Positions 13,633 through 21,940 of a stretch of DNA of 36,855 nucleotides are shown piece after piece (the first letter of the stretch is position 1; each line of letters begins with the position of its first letter). This DNA comes from Pelotomaculum isophthalicicum JI (GTDB taxonomy: Bacteria > Bacillota > Desulfotomaculia > Desulfotomaculales > Pelotomaculaceae). The stretch lies in the NCBI RefSeq assembly GCF_029478095.1, contig NZ_JAKOAV010000034.1, positions 1-36,855 of the forward strand. Direction: 5' to 3'. A model generated the notes under the pieces. It did no database searches and was not told the DNA's origin. It saw only the letters and a program-made list of their open reading frames with translations. The position numbers and the translations under genes are program-made.

Positions 13633-14091
13633 TTAATACCAGAGTGGAACAGCGGCCAAGGCGCAGCCGATTTTTTCCACACGGTGTTCCGTAGCTGCTA
13701 TTTTGGTGCCGACCAATTCCATTCCTCTGGTTTCAAATGCTTCTATCAGCATGTTTTCTATTTTCGCTTCCGCGTCTGCCTTGCTGCACTTGCCGGAGAA
13801 CTCCATTATAACTCCGAAAGTATCCTTTGAAAAGCCCACGCCTACTGCGGCTGCGATCAACTCACCGGGAACGTCGCTGATGATAAACCCGTATGCCGTC
13901 GGCACAAGCGAACCCGGAGGTATTTCCATGTCCGGACAATATTGCACTCCAGGAGGTAAGATACTAGACACCCGCATTAAGTTTAGGTTGCCAATCCTTC
14001 CTTTTAACAGTGCATTATCAAATGCAGTTAAATTACTTTTCCCTTCCGAACTGCCGGCAGTCACAAAAAATTTCTTAGGGGTTGGCAGCAT
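13633..14091 (-). CDS. pdaD: Pyruvoyl-dependent arginine decarboxylase
   Basis: 152 residues, the usual size. ATG preceded by ACGGAGGTT. The enzyme converts arginine to agmatine using a pyruvoyl group made by self-cleavage, not PLP. The cleavage site is the Ser-Ser pair in [13 protein letters not shown] (Ser42-Ser43), followed by the conserved [11 protein letters not shown] and the C-terminal [18 protein letters not shown]. The family (PvlArgDC) is known from archaea, Chlamydia and some Firmicutes. It is the first gene of the pdaD-speE-speB operon. A possible -10 (TATAAT, 14199-14194 on the minus strand) with a poor -35 lies about 100 bp upstream. Confidence 0.93.
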   Translation of the reverse strand: MLPTPKKFFVTAGSSEGKSNLTAFDNALLKGRIGNLNLMRVSSILPPGVQYCPDMEIPPGSLVPTAYGFIISDVPGELIAAAVGVGFSKDTFGVIMEFSGKCSKADAEAKIENMLIEAFETRGMELVGTKIAATEHRVEKIGCALAAVPLWY

Positions 14092-14332
14092 TTCTCAAAC
14101 CTCCGTAATAAATTAATAATTTAACTATCCTGGAAATCACTGATCGCACCAATATTTTCGCCTGTTTTTAAGTCATAGCCACAAACATACAATATTATAT
14201 CAAAACTGAAAAAAAAATGAACCATCTGTTTTGTTATTTCAAAAAATTTATTCCTCATCACAAACAAAGTATAATATCCATTTAACGTGGCAGTATAAGT
14301 ATGTTGGAACAATAGTTGCAGGAGGGATCAAA

Positions 14333-14812
14333 TTGTTAAAAACTGTTGTTGGATTATTTGACTCAAGGGATCAAGCGGAAAAAGCAGTCTCAGCGCTGCG
14401 TGGACGTGGTTTTTACGAAGAAATATCGGTGCTGGCCGCTGATAAAAGTAAGGCTGGCGACACCGAAAGGAACAGAGGTACTGCCGGCGGGAGTGTTGCT
14501 TCCGGAGTAAGCACGGGTGGTGTGCTGGGAGGTCTGGCAGGCTTGGCTATGGGCGCTGGCGCGCTGGTCATTCCGGGGATCGGGCCGATTCTTGCCGCCG
14601 GGCCTATTGCCGGACTGCTGTCAGGCGCGGCCACAGGCGGCATAGCGGGCGGCCTGATTGACTGGGGTATTCCGTCTGAACGCGGCAGATATTACGAAGG
14701 CAAGGTTAAAGAAGGTAAAATCCTGGCTTCAGTCCGTACAGACGACACTAAAATCGAAGACGCCGCAAGAATCATGCGCGAAAACGGAGCCAAGGATGTG
14801 GAAACTCACTAG
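14333..14812 (+). CDS. YflT-like general stress protein with glycine-rich membrane-like core
   Basis: 159 residues from a TTG at 14333 chosen for GGAGGG 6 bases upstream; the upstream extension has no such site. Residues 1-35 (KTVVGLFDSRDQAEKAVSALRGRGF) are the fold of the heat-induced stress protein family (YflT/DUF1269-like). Residues about 55-110 are a Gly/Ala-rich hydrophobic stretch with glycine-zipper character (GGVLGGLAGLAMGAGALVIP), possibly membrane-inserting. The C-terminal part (YYEGKVKEGKILASVRTDD) repeats the ferredoxin-like half, as in homologues. A TATAAT at 14270-14275 may be its -10. It stands alone, divergent from pdaD. Its role in stress is inferred from the family. Confidence 0.75.
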   Translation: MLKTVVGLFDSRDQAEKAVSALRGRGFYEEISVLAADKSKAGDTERNRGTAGGSVASGVSTGGVLGGLAGLAMGAGALVIPGIGPILAAGPIAGLLSGAATGGIAGGLIDWGIPSERGRYYEGKVKEGKILASVRTDDTKIEDAARIMRENGAKDVETH

Positions 14813-14833
14813 TATTAACAAAATCAACTTTTG

Positions 14834-14889
14834 TGGGACATGGAACTCAAGACGCTTCCACTTAAGCGCGTCTTGCCTTACATGTCCCA
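14834..14889. terminator. Nested hairpin between convergent genes
   Basis: An outer 9-bp stem (TGGGACATG 14834-14842; CATGTCCCA 14881-14889) encloses an inner 8-bp stem (CAAGACGC 14848-14855; GCGTCTTG 14868-14875). A T-rich run follows on the plus strand. It separates the stress gene from the convergent TIM-barrel gene, 3 bp away, and probably serves both. Confidence 0.65.
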
Positions 14890-14891
14890 TT

Positions 14892-15761
14892 TCATTTATT
14901 ATTGCTCGCGTCTAGTAACTTATAGTATATATCCCGGTAGATCATTGCGTCCTCCGCCTGTCGTTCATCCGATTCGCAAATTATGGTGGGCGTTAAATTT
15001 CTCTCTACTAATAACTCGGCAAGTGGAGTAAAATCCGGCCCGCAGTTATCGTCCAAAGTAGTGAGATGTCTCTTTTCACCGCCAGCGGTATACTCAACCG
15101 GGCTGAAATGGATATGAAGATTTTGCAAATAATACAACCCAAGTTTTTTCTCAATATAATCCAGCAACTTGGCAAAAGAAGCCTTATCTGTTAAACCACC
15201 ACCGGTAACTGCGTGAATATGCCCAAAATCAACGGCGGGTCTAAGCTGTTCACCTAATTCACATAACTCCAGCACCTCTTCCAGCGAACCAAGCTGGTTT
15301 TTTTTACCCATTGTCTCGGGAGCCAGCATAATACCGGAAAGTCCCTCTTCTTTCACCTCGGCTAAAATTTCTTTTAAAAACTTCTTTGCCCTGGCCAGGA
15401 TTTCTTTACGGTCACCGCTACTCGCCGACCCTGGGTGAAACACAACAATTTTAGCATTCATCGCCCGTGCGACTCTTAATGTTTTTAAGAAGTGATTCTT
15501 CGTTTTGACCTGCATTTCAGGATCTGTTGTACTTAGGTTGATGTAATAAGGAGCGTGAATACTCATTTGTATTTCATGCTCCGCCGCCAGTTTACCCAAG
15601 CGTGCGGCCATTTCTTCCCCGATATGCACACCACGGCTGCATTGATATTCATAAGCGTTTAAACCGCGCTTTTTCAGCCATTCCGGCATTTCCAGAGAAG
15701 ATTTATGCTTTTCCGCATAAAAAGAAGCAGAAGACCCCGCTGGCCCAAAGCGAATGTTCAT
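14892..15761 (-). CDS. Endonuclease IV-like TIM-barrel protein (AP endonuclease family 2)
   Basis: 289 residues, the size of Nfo. ATG preceded by AGGGGTTGG. The metal-ligand pattern of endonuclease IV can be followed: HAPYYINL (about residue 73), VVFHPG, LAPETMG, VDFGHIHA, LHIHFSP, an Asp-rich stretch near HLTTLDD, and a C-terminal IICESD. Nfo cuts DNA at abasic sites with three Zn ions. The N-terminus (IRFGPAGSSASFYAEKHKSS) is of the divergent type annotated as endonuclease IV-related or sugar isomerase-like in methanogens and Clostridia. DNA repair is therefore likely but not certain. Monocistronic, convergent with the stress gene. Confidence 0.75.
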   Translation of the reverse strand: MNIRFGPAGSSASFYAEKHKSSLEMPEWLKKRGLNAYEYQCSRGVHIGEEMAARLGKLAAEHEIQMSIHAPYYINLSTTDPEMQVKTKNHFLKTLRVARAMNAKIVVFHPGSASSGDRKEILARAKKFLKEILAEVKEEGLSGIMLAPETMGKKNQLGSLEEVLELCELGEQLRPAVDFGHIHAVTGGGLTDKASFAKLLDYIEKKLGLYYLQNLHIHFSPVEYTAGGEKRHLTTLDDNCGPDFTPLAELLVERNLTPTIICESDERQAEDAMIYRDIYYKLLDASNNK

Positions 15762-15907
15762 TAAACCAACCCCTGTTTAAATAATAGCTTAATTATACCT
15801 CTTTTGGCATGAGAAAATTACCATAATTTTTAAGTTAAATATGGAGGTAATTAACATTTTATACAGAAATTAATTTAATTATAACATAATCTCGGTGAGG
15901 TGGTATT

Positions 15908-17488
15908 TTGCGTAAACAAAAACTGCGCAAGCAAATATCAATATCAATTGTTCTTATTATTATGTTATCAGTTTTGCATTTGTACTTTTCAGGCGCCCTG
16001 CCGTTTTTAAAACAGGAAGGTGATACCCTTATATACGCCAGAAGCGGAGACTCCGTTACACTTGATCCGGCCATGTCACAAGACGAGGAGTCCTATAAAG
16101 TGATTTCAAATATTTTTGAAGGTCTTGTCCGTTTCAAACCAGGCACAACTGAAGTAGAACCTTGCCTGGCTGAGGCTTGGCAAGTATCCGCCGACGGCCG
16201 CGAATGGACTTTTTACCTGAGAAAAAACGTTAAGTTTCATGACGGGACACCTTTCAATGCAGAAGCTGTGCAATTCAACGTGGAAAGGCAGATGCCACCC
16301 AACCGCACGGAAAACATGGCTTACGCTTCCTTCGTTTTCGGAATGGTTGAGAGTGTAAAAACAATTAATCCTTATACGGTTAAATTTTCTTTAAAGTATC
16401 CATACGCGCCTTTTTTGAATAATCTGGCCATGCCGGCGGCGGCGCCCATAGTCAGTCCTGCCGCCGCTTCAGCTTTAGGAGATAATTTTAGTGTCAACCC
16501 CATTGGTACGGGACCATTTAAATTCGGCAGTTGGGAAAAAGGGAAAAAACTGATTTTAAACAAAAACCTTGATTACTGGGGAAAACAGCCCCAATGCAAC
16601 CGACTTGTATTTACAGTTGTTAATAATAGCAGGTTAAGGTCACTAGCTCTAAAAATGCATATGGCTGACATAATTGACGAAATCACTCCCCAAGACGCCC
16701 GGCTTCTGGAACAAAGCGGCTATTCAATAATTAAAAAACCAGGCTTGGATCTAAGTTACCTCGGTTTTTTCACGGATAAGAAACCATTTGACAACCCTGA
16801 AGTGAGGCGGGCTATAAGCATGTCTATCGACAGGGAACAAATCATAGCTACATTATTTCATTCAGAGTCACATGTCGCTGATGGTCCTTTGCCACCCGGC
16901 GTCCTGGGTTACGACCCGGGCATCCGTCTACACCCGTACGACCCTATTGGCGCCAAGGAATTACTCGCCCGCAACGGATTTGGAGGAAACCCTAAAATAA
17001 CAATAATTACTTACACTGACCCCAGAATATATAATCCCGCGGGTGGAGAAAAACTGGCCGAGGCTATCCGGGCAGATTTAGCGTTGGTAGGCGTTGACGT
17101 GGAGATAAAAGCTTATTCCTGGCAGCAGTACAAAGAGGCATTATACAAAGAAGAAGGGAATGCTTTTCTTTATGGCTGGATTAGTGATAACGGAGACCCC
17201 GATAACTTTCTATACACTTTATTATCATCATCACAAATTGGAAATGGTCTAAATTCTTCTCATTACCGCAACGATGAAATCGACATGCTTCTGGCAAAAG
17301 CTCAACAAGAAAAGGATCGCCTGTCACGGGAGGAATTATATCACAAAGCAGTAAAAATTATTGTCCAGGACGCGCCATGGGTCTTTCTTAACAATAGTGT
17401 CAACCTGACAGCAATATCACCAAAGATAGAAGGGTTATTCTTGCCTACCGGTAATAATTCATTAGCAACCGTAACAAAAATAAATTGA
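15908..17488 (+). CDS. Peptide/dipeptide-type ABC transporter solute-binding protein (orphan)
   Basis: 526 residues. TTG start after GGTGAGGTGG. Residues 13-32 form one hydrophobic segment after a basic start (KQISISIVLIIMLSVLHLYF) with no lipobox Cys. The protein seems anchored by an uncleaved helix instead of a lipid, unusual for a Gram-positive binding protein. The rest is SBP_bac_5 (PF00496): TLDPAMSQDEESY, NIFEGLVRF, CLAEAWQVSADGREWTFYLR, VKFHDGTPFNAE, NPIGTGPFKF and VRRAISMSIDRE are family landmarks. No permease or ATPase genes are adjacent, so it may work with a transporter encoded elsewhere or as a sensor. Peptide, nickel or other ligand cannot be told from sequence. Confidence 0.88.
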   Translation: MRKQKLRKQISISIVLIIMLSVLHLYFSGALPFLKQEGDTLIYARSGDSVTLDPAMSQDEESYKVISNIFEGLVRFKPGTTEVEPCLAEAWQVSADGREWTFYLRKNVKFHDGTPFNAEAVQFNVERQMPPNRTENMAYASFVFGMVESVKTINPYTVKFSLKYPYAPFLNNLAMPAAAPIVSPAAASALGDNFSVNPIGTGPFKFGSWEKGKKLILNKNLDYWGKQPQCNRLVFTVVNNSRLRSLALKMHMADIIDEITPQDARLLEQSGYSIIKKPGLDLSYLGFFTDKKPFDNPEVRRAISMSIDREQIIATLFHSESHVADGPLPPGVLGYDPGIRLHPYDPIGAKELLARNGFGGNPKITIITYTDPRIYNPAGGEKLAEAIRADLALVGVDVEIKAYSWQQYKEALYKEEGNAFLYGWISDNGDPDNFLYTLLSSSQIGNGLNSSHYRNDEIDMLLAKAQQEKDRLSREELYHKAVKIIVQDAPWVFLNNSVNLTAISPKIEGLFLPTGNNSLATVTKIN

Positions 17489-17639
17489 CTATGAAGTTAC
17501 TCAGGTTGGAGCAGCACTTGCTATTAGGACGAATTTGTCCATGTTTTTCCCCATGATCTTCCAGTAATAACTTGCTGTAAAAAGTAGAATAATATTACAA
17601 AAGGCAAACCAAGCCTAAATCAAGCAAGGAGGAAAAACA

Positions 17640-18464
17640 ATGGATCAATTTTTTCAGCTCCAAAGACAGATTCAGGATTTGAGGAACGAAGTTAACAGCA
17701 TCAGCCAAGTCGCAGGACAACTACAGCGTTCCGAAGCCAACCATGCGGCACAACTTCAGCAGATGAGCCAAAGTGAAAACGCCGTGACACAACAACTGCA
17801 GACTATTCAACAACTATGCAACCGCTTAAACCAAGATGTTAACGTAATCAGCAGTATAACTCAACAAATCCCGCAAATGGCCGGCATGCAAACCAGCGGT
17901 CAGTTCGGCGCCGGCACTTTTTCAAGCCAACTTGGGACAGGGCAATTTGGTTACTATAACCCCACTATGAGCAGTGGCCAATATGGCCCTTCTGCGTTTG
18001 GCACTTTCGGCGCCCAGTTCGGCGGCGGCAGGTCTGATGAATTCGCGCGCAATCAACAAATCAGCCAAATGGCTGCGAATCGCTATGGATTAGGCTTCGC
18101 CGGCAACGATTTCGCCACCAACCAACACATTAGCAACATGGCGAATCAGGGTATGTTGGGTTCACAAAGCAACTTGGGAATGAGCGCATACGGCGCTAAC
18201 ACTTACGGCGGGAGCACCTTCGGTACTGGACTCGCGCAAGGCGGGTACTCAAACACCAGCGCAGGCAACTATGCTATAGTGCCTTCACATCCCGTATCTA
18301 ATCAAAGCCTGTCTAGTCAGTATGGAGTGAGCGGGTTTGCTGGAAGCCAGTATACTCCCACTCTTGGTTCATTCAGCACCTCCGGGCAGATGGGCTCCGG
18401 CCTCGCGAATCAATCCTTAATGGGAATGAGTGGCCAGAATATTGGCCAGTTCAGCAATTTCTAA
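17640..18464 (+). CDS. Low-complexity Gln/Gly/Ser/Tyr-rich protein with coiled-coil N-terminus
   Basis: 274 residues. ATG after AAGGAGGAAAAACA. Residues 1-75 are a Gln/Asn-rich coiled coil (FFQLQRQIQDLRNEVNSI). Residues 80-274 lack Lys and have almost no charge, with loose repeats built from G, S, Q, F and Y, including two related segments (RNQQISQMAANRYGLGFAGN and NQHISNMANQGMLG). There is no signal peptide. The composition resembles spore coat/exosporium proteins and prion-like assembly domains. In this window a CotF-like coat gene lies 3 kb away, so a spore-coat role is plausible. No family is recognised. A strong terminator follows, so it is a single-gene unit. Confidence 0.7.
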   Translation: MDQFFQLQRQIQDLRNEVNSISQVAGQLQRSEANHAAQLQQMSQSENAVTQQLQTIQQLCNRLNQDVNVISSITQQIPQMAGMQTSGQFGAGTFSSQLGTGQFGYYNPTMSSGQYGPSAFGTFGAQFGGGRSDEFARNQQISQMAANRYGLGFAGNDFATNQHISNMANQGMLGSQSNLGMSAYGANTYGGSTFGTGLAQGGYSNTSAGNYAIVPSHPVSNQSLSSQYGVSGFAGSQYTPTLGSFSTSGQMGSGLANQSLMGMSGQNIGQFSNF

Positions 18465-18488
18465 CTTATAACACCACTAAAACAACCT

Positions 18489-18515
18489 GGGGGGGACACC
18501 CCCCCTTATTTTTTT
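18489..18515 (+). terminator. Strong intrinsic terminator
   Basis: A seven-G by seven-C stem (18489-18495, 18499-18505) with an ACA loop, followed by TTATTTTTTT. It ends the low-complexity protein transcript. Confidence 0.85.
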
Positions 18516-18546
18516 AAGAAGTACCTTAAAAAGACAAATTACCCCC

Positions 18547-18575
18547 TTAACATAAAATTCCATTTAGGCTATAAT
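18547..18575 (+). promoter_or_regulatory. Promoter of the 80-residue gene
   Basis: TTAACA (18547-18552), a 17-base spacer and TATAAT (18570-18575), 38 bp before the TTG start at 18614. Confidence 0.65.
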
Positions 18576-18613
18576 TATCTAATAATAAATGTCTATAACA
18601 GGGGGGAGTCAGC

Positions 18614-18856
18614 TTGGCTAAAGTTTTACGTGAAGGAGCCTCTTACACCCAGCGCGATATAGTCGAACTGTTGGGAGAGTTTTCAGCGTTTAAGGACAGG
18701 GTTGAAAAGAGGTTTAAGGATTTATCCCGTGAGCTTGAAGGTAAAGCTAACGAACATGATCTTTGGGTCAGCCTTTACCTCATTTCCACAGACTATGCTG
18801 AAGAGATCGCCGGGAGAAAGCATAGGCAGCAAGAGGCAGCCCCAAAAATTTCGTAG
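18614..18856 (+). CDS. Small helical protein, unknown function
   Basis: 80 residues. TTG start after GGGGGGAGTC. The protein is helical, with heptad-like order (IVELLGEFSAFKDRVEKRFKD) and a C-terminus with several charged residues. No Cys, no transmembrane segment, no family recognised. It has its own promoter and terminator, so it is a real single-gene unit. It may be a small coiled-coil partner of another protein. Confidence 0.65.
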   Translation: MAKVLREGASYTQRDIVELLGEFSAFKDRVEKRFKDLSRELEGKANEHDLWVSLYLISTDYAEEIAGRKHRQQEAAPKIS

Positions 18857-18863
18857 TCTTACA

Positions 18864-18897
18864 GCCCCGTTGGAAATCCGCGGGGCAATTATTTTTT
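18864..18897 (+). terminator. Intrinsic terminator
   Basis: Stem GCCCCG (18864-18869) with CGGGGC (18881-18886), followed by AATTATTTTTTA. The T-run overlaps the stop codon of the convergent small gene at 18896-19030. Confidence 0.75.
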
Positions 18898-19030
18898 AGG
18901 TACTTTGAGCCTTTCCCGGTTCTGATGGAGGCGCGGGCAACAACAACTGCAAAATCCTGAGAAGCTCTCTTTGCTGATCCACCGGTAAAAGGTCCACTTG
19001 TTTTAATATCGCTTCCAGTTGCTTATTCAT
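18896..19030 (-). CDS. Small helical protein (44 residues) below the AAA+ ATPase
   Basis: An open frame of 44 residues starts with ATG at 19030 and stops with TAA at 18898-18896. It begins MNKQLEAILKQVDLLPVDQQ and continues as a strongly amphipathic leucine-rich helix (RELLRILQLLL), then a Pro-rich tail. The pattern LPxDQQxELLxxL is common in small antitoxin-like or DUF2281-like proteins. The ribosome binding site is weak (AAGAGA). It lies 58 bp downstream of the AAA+ ATPase gene in the same direction, and convergent to the gene at 18614, whose terminator overlaps its end. It was not noted as a gene before. Confidence 0.5.
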   Translation of the reverse strand: MNKQLEAILKQVDLLPVDQQRELLRILQLLLPAPPSEPGKAQST

Positions 19031-19088
19031 CGGTGTCTCTTTGCTGTAAAAATACCATAAGGGCAAACCACACATTTTATTTACCTCC

Positions 19089-20438
19089 TTATTCTACGGC
19101 AATACCCTTTATCTTCGCTTCCAGCCAATCAATAAACTGCCTCGCGGTGCGGGGTGAACGGCCATTGTGTTCCATCTCCCACATAAGTGCTTCATTATGC
19201 AATGTCTTTGCATCAATTTCAATGTTTCTAATCGAAGCAAGCACTTCAACTATTTCAAGGTACTTTTTCTTGTCGGGAGATGAAAATATCACGGTAATGC
19301 CAAACCGGTCCGCCAAAGATAGCTTTTCCTGCAAGGTGTCGGCGGCACGGACCTCATCGTTGTCGCCGAATGACAGTCCCGCCCTTTCACTAAATTTCTC
19401 TTTAACTAAATGGCGCCGGTTAGAAGTGGCGTATATCACGGTATTCACCGGCCTGCTTTCCAACCCGCCTTCTAATACTGCCTTTAACGCCGTAAAGCTT
19501 TCTTCGCTGTCCTCAAAAGTGAGATCATCAACGAATAATATGAATTTTTGTGGTTTATTTCGAATCAGTCTGATAATCTTCGGGTAATCCTCAAGATATT
19601 TTTTAGGAATTTCAATTATCCTTAAGCCCTGCGCGAAAAATTCGTTTAACAGCGCTTTAACAGTGGAGGATTTGCCTGTCCCCCTGTCACCATAAAGCAA
19701 CACGTTGTTTGCCGGGTATCCTTTTAAAAAAAATTTGGTATTATCCAACACAGCTTGCCGTTCCGCGTTATAACCTACTAAATCCGATAGTCTTATCGGA
19801 TCCGTCGATTCGAGTCCTTTCAAGCCATAAAATTCTGAGTTCTTTTCCCAAACAAATCCTTTATACCGGGCGAAGTCTCCCGAACCATTCGCTCTATGGA
19901 ATTTAGCCAGCGCTGCGATACATTTCGCCCAGCACTGTTCTTGATCCAGCGAATGATAAATCTCAGATAACCCATCCCGGGTATCTGATAAACCATTATT
20001 CCATTCAGGAAGTTTTTCCGTAATGCTTTTTTCTGAACTAGATATAGCGGCATATCCACCTAAAATAATATCTTTCATTTCCCTGGATGATAACATTGCC
20101 ACTTTATGAAGATTTTCCAGGTCATTCTCCACAGTTTGCAACAGCAATGTATCAATATCCGCAAAATTTTGTTTCGCCACTATTCGTGTAAAAGCATTTT
20201 CGTCGTATAAAACACAAGTTATTACATAGTGCTTGAAATTGCGGTAGTCATCCACTTGAGACAGGTGATAAAAAAAATCATTATATTCGTTGAGCAGGGC
20301 ATCAAAGTCTTCCTCCACCATGCAAAGCCTTCCCAGTAAAGTATAAAGCTTTTTAACCAGTGGCTTATTTAAGATACCACGGTAAACCGTTAACGAATCC
20401 AAGGCTGTTTTATAATTTTTTGCTAAATCATTTTGCAC
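19089..20438 (-). CDS. AAA+ ATPase, DUF815 family
   Basis: 449 residues. GTG start after GAGGAGTGA. The N-terminal 210 residues are helical and unlike known domains. The C-terminal AAA+ domain has Walker A YGDRGTGKSS (249-258), Walker B FILFVDDLTFED (299-310, with the DD-x-x-F-E-D typical of DUF815/COG2607), a sensor-1-like ATSNRRHLV and an arginine-rich region (SERAG). DUF815 proteins are cytosolic ATPases of unknown role in Firmicutes and Proteobacteria. The neighbour below (18896-19030) may be co-transcribed. The gene stands between spore-related genes, but no link is shown. Confidence 0.88.
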   Translation of the reverse strand: MQNDLAKNYKTALDSLTVYRGILNKPLVKKLYTLLGRLCMVEEDFDALLNEYNDFFYHLSQVDDYRNFKHYVITCVLYDENAFTRIVAKQNFADIDTLLLQTVENDLENLHKVAMLSSREMKDIILGGYAAISSSEKSITEKLPEWNNGLSDTRDGLSEIYHSLDQEQCWAKCIAALAKFHRANGSGDFARYKGFVWEKNSEFYGLKGLESTDPIRLSDLVGYNAERQAVLDNTKFFLKGYPANNVLLYGDRGTGKSSTVKALLNEFFAQGLRIIEIPKKYLEDYPKIIRLIRNKPQKFILFVDDLTFEDSEESFTALKAVLEGGLESRPVNTVIYATSNRRHLVKEKFSERAGLSFGDNDEVRAADTLQEKLSLADRFGITVIFSSPDKKKYLEIVEVLASIRNIEIDAKTLHNEALMWEMEHNGRSPRTARQFIDWLEAKIKGIAVE

Positions 20439-20716
20439 TAAATCACTCCTCGCTCCCGTTCACCGGCATAAATAACAACCACTATTCGTTGATAAGTGAT
20501 TTATGCTTAATTATACCATAAAAGAATTTTAGACCGCGCGACGCAACAAAATATTTTGCCGCGCATTAAATACAGGTCATGATTATTTGGAAAAGATAGT
20601 CTAACCAAGGTATTTGTTATTGTAATTACCGCAAATTATGCATTGATCTTATTTTGATACTTAATTATATTAATTCATGTACGAATAATCATCACATAAA
20701 GGAGTTGAGTAATACT

Positions 20717-21136
20717 ATGAGAAAAATAGTCTCGCTGGTAATAGCGTTAGTCCTTTCAACCACACTATCCTCGGCAGCGTTTGCCAGTCAGTCGGGGGAT
20801 CGTGCTCACTACAGTGATTCAAAGATTAGCTTTTCGAATTATGGCGATCACTTTTACAATTGGTACCATAATAAAGCGGTACTGTATGCTCAGAAATATT
20901 CTGATTATTATGTGATAAGAATTGCCCAGCTGGAAAAAATATTGCACAAGTATAATTACGGATACTCGCGCAGCCGTTGGGATTACGACAGAGATAGTGA
21001 AAGGTATTTTTATGTGGACGCCAACGGTGTAAGCCATTACTTCTACCTTGACCCGGATAAAGATTATACAGTGCATCAGTATAAAGACAATCATGGAACT
21101 ATCCAGTATTGGTTTGAAGATGCAGGCTGGAAATAA
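20717..21136 (+). CDS. Secreted tyrosine-rich protein, unknown function
   Basis: 139 residues. I chose the ATG at 20717 because AAAGGAG sits 9-15 bases upstream and a signal peptide starts there: MRKIVSLVIALVLSTTLSSA, then AFA as cleavage motif. The mature part is rich in Tyr, His and Asp (SDYYVIRIAQLEKIL, HYFYLDPDKDY, IQYWFEDAGWK) and contains no Cys. Not a recognised family. The 278 bp between this gene and the divergent ATPase hold no gene and no promoter I can name with confidence. A terminator follows. It may be a surface or sporulation-associated protein; that is a guess. Confidence 0.7.
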   Translation: MRKIVSLVIALVLSTTLSSAAFASQSGDRAHYSDSKISFSNYGDHFYNWYHNKAVLYAQKYSDYYVIRIAQLEKILHKYNYGYSRSRWDYDRDSERYFYVDANGVSHYFYLDPDKDYTVHQYKDNHGTIQYWFEDAGWK

Positions 21137-21156
21137 CCTTAATTGATGACCTCCTG

Positions 21157-21208
21157 CCGGTCCCCCGGTTATGCTGTTAAGCAATAACGCCCGGGGGACC
21201 GGATTTTT
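21157..21208 (+). terminator. Strong terminator after the secreted protein
   Basis: A perfect 12-bp GC-rich stem (CCGGTCCCCCGG 21157-21168; CCGGGGGACCGG 21191-21202) around a 22-base loop that can itself pair (GTTATGC with GCAATAAC-like). It is followed by ATTTTTCT. Confidence 0.85.
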
Positions 21209-21231
21209 CTGATTACCCCTTGCCGCTGTAT

Positions 21232-21281
21232 AGCAGTAAAACCCAATCTGTATCAGACGCGGGTTTTACTGCTTTTATTTG
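21232..21281 (+). terminator. Second terminator, 24 bp after the first
   Basis: A perfect 13-bp stem (AGCAGTAAAACCC 21232-21244; GGGTTTTACTGCT 21261-21273) with a 16-base loop, followed by TTTATTTG. No gene lies between this and the terminator at 21157-21202, so it is a back-up or belongs to a lost gene. Confidence 0.75.
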
Positions 21282-21344
21282 AATAATTTCCATAAAACTA
21301 AACATAATAGATTTAATCATAAGATATGGAAGGGAGAATAAAAA

Positions 21345-21896
21345 ATGGCCGCTAGTTTAGGCGCACACGAAGCAATGGAATTACACGAAGTTCTAACAGA
21401 CACTATTGACGGCATTAATCAATTTCAGCTTTACAGCCCTCACGTAAAGGACCCACAATTGCGTTCCATATTGGATAATCAAATTAGATTTATGACACAA
21501 GATTATAATAATATGGTTCAAACTATCAACCAGCGCGGAAAAGGTGAATCGATTCCATACCGGTCCGTAAAAAATGTGTCACCTTCGTATGGTTTACAAA
21601 ATCCCCAGCCACAAGCACCTAATGTTTCTATGAATGAAATGGATGACCGGGACGTTTCCAGTGGAATGCTTGGTTGTCACAAAGCATCTGCGCTTGTTAA
21701 GATGATTGCTTCCCTGGAGTGCGCCGACTCACATCTGAGGCGGATGCTACAACAGGGTGCTGTCAATTGTTCCGAGCAGGCATATGAAGTTTGGAATTAC
21801 ATGAATCAGAAACAATATTACCAGGTGCCGACAATGAAGGATATGACCACCCAAACCATGGTAAATAGTTTTGCTAACATGGGACAAATCAGCTAA
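21345..21896 (+). CDS. CotF-like spore coat protein
   Basis: 183 residues. ATG after AAGGGAG. The sequence follows the Coat F family (PF07875): an N-terminal helix pair (GAHEAMELHEVLTDTIDGIN, then FQLYSPHVKDPQLRSIL), an internal Pro/Gln-rich linker, then the second conserved half MLGCHKASALVKMIASLECADSHLRRM. The helices resemble ferritin-like folds. CotF proteins are made in the mother cell and build the spore coat, so the organism probably forms endospores. The gene has its own terminator. No sigma-E/K promoter could be named safely. Confidence 0.85.
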   Translation: MAASLGAHEAMELHEVLTDTIDGINQFQLYSPHVKDPQLRSILDNQIRFMTQDYNNMVQTINQRGKGESIPYRSVKNVSPSYGLQNPQPQAPNVSMNEMDDRDVSSGMLGCHKASALVKMIASLECADSHLRRMLQQGAVNCSEQAYEVWNYMNQKQYYQVPTMKDMTTQTMVNSFANMGQIS

Positions 21897-21903
21897 AATA
21901 CTC

Positions 21904-21935
21904 AACACCCCTGGTGAGTAATCAGGGGTGTTTCA
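21904..21935. terminator. Terminator between cotF-like and DUF3243 genes
   Basis: A 10-bp stem (AACACCCCTG 21904-21913; CAGGGGTGTT 21923-21932) with a 9-base loop and a short T-rich tail (TTTCATACTT) on the plus strand. Confidence 0.75.
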
Positions 21936-21940
21936 TACTT

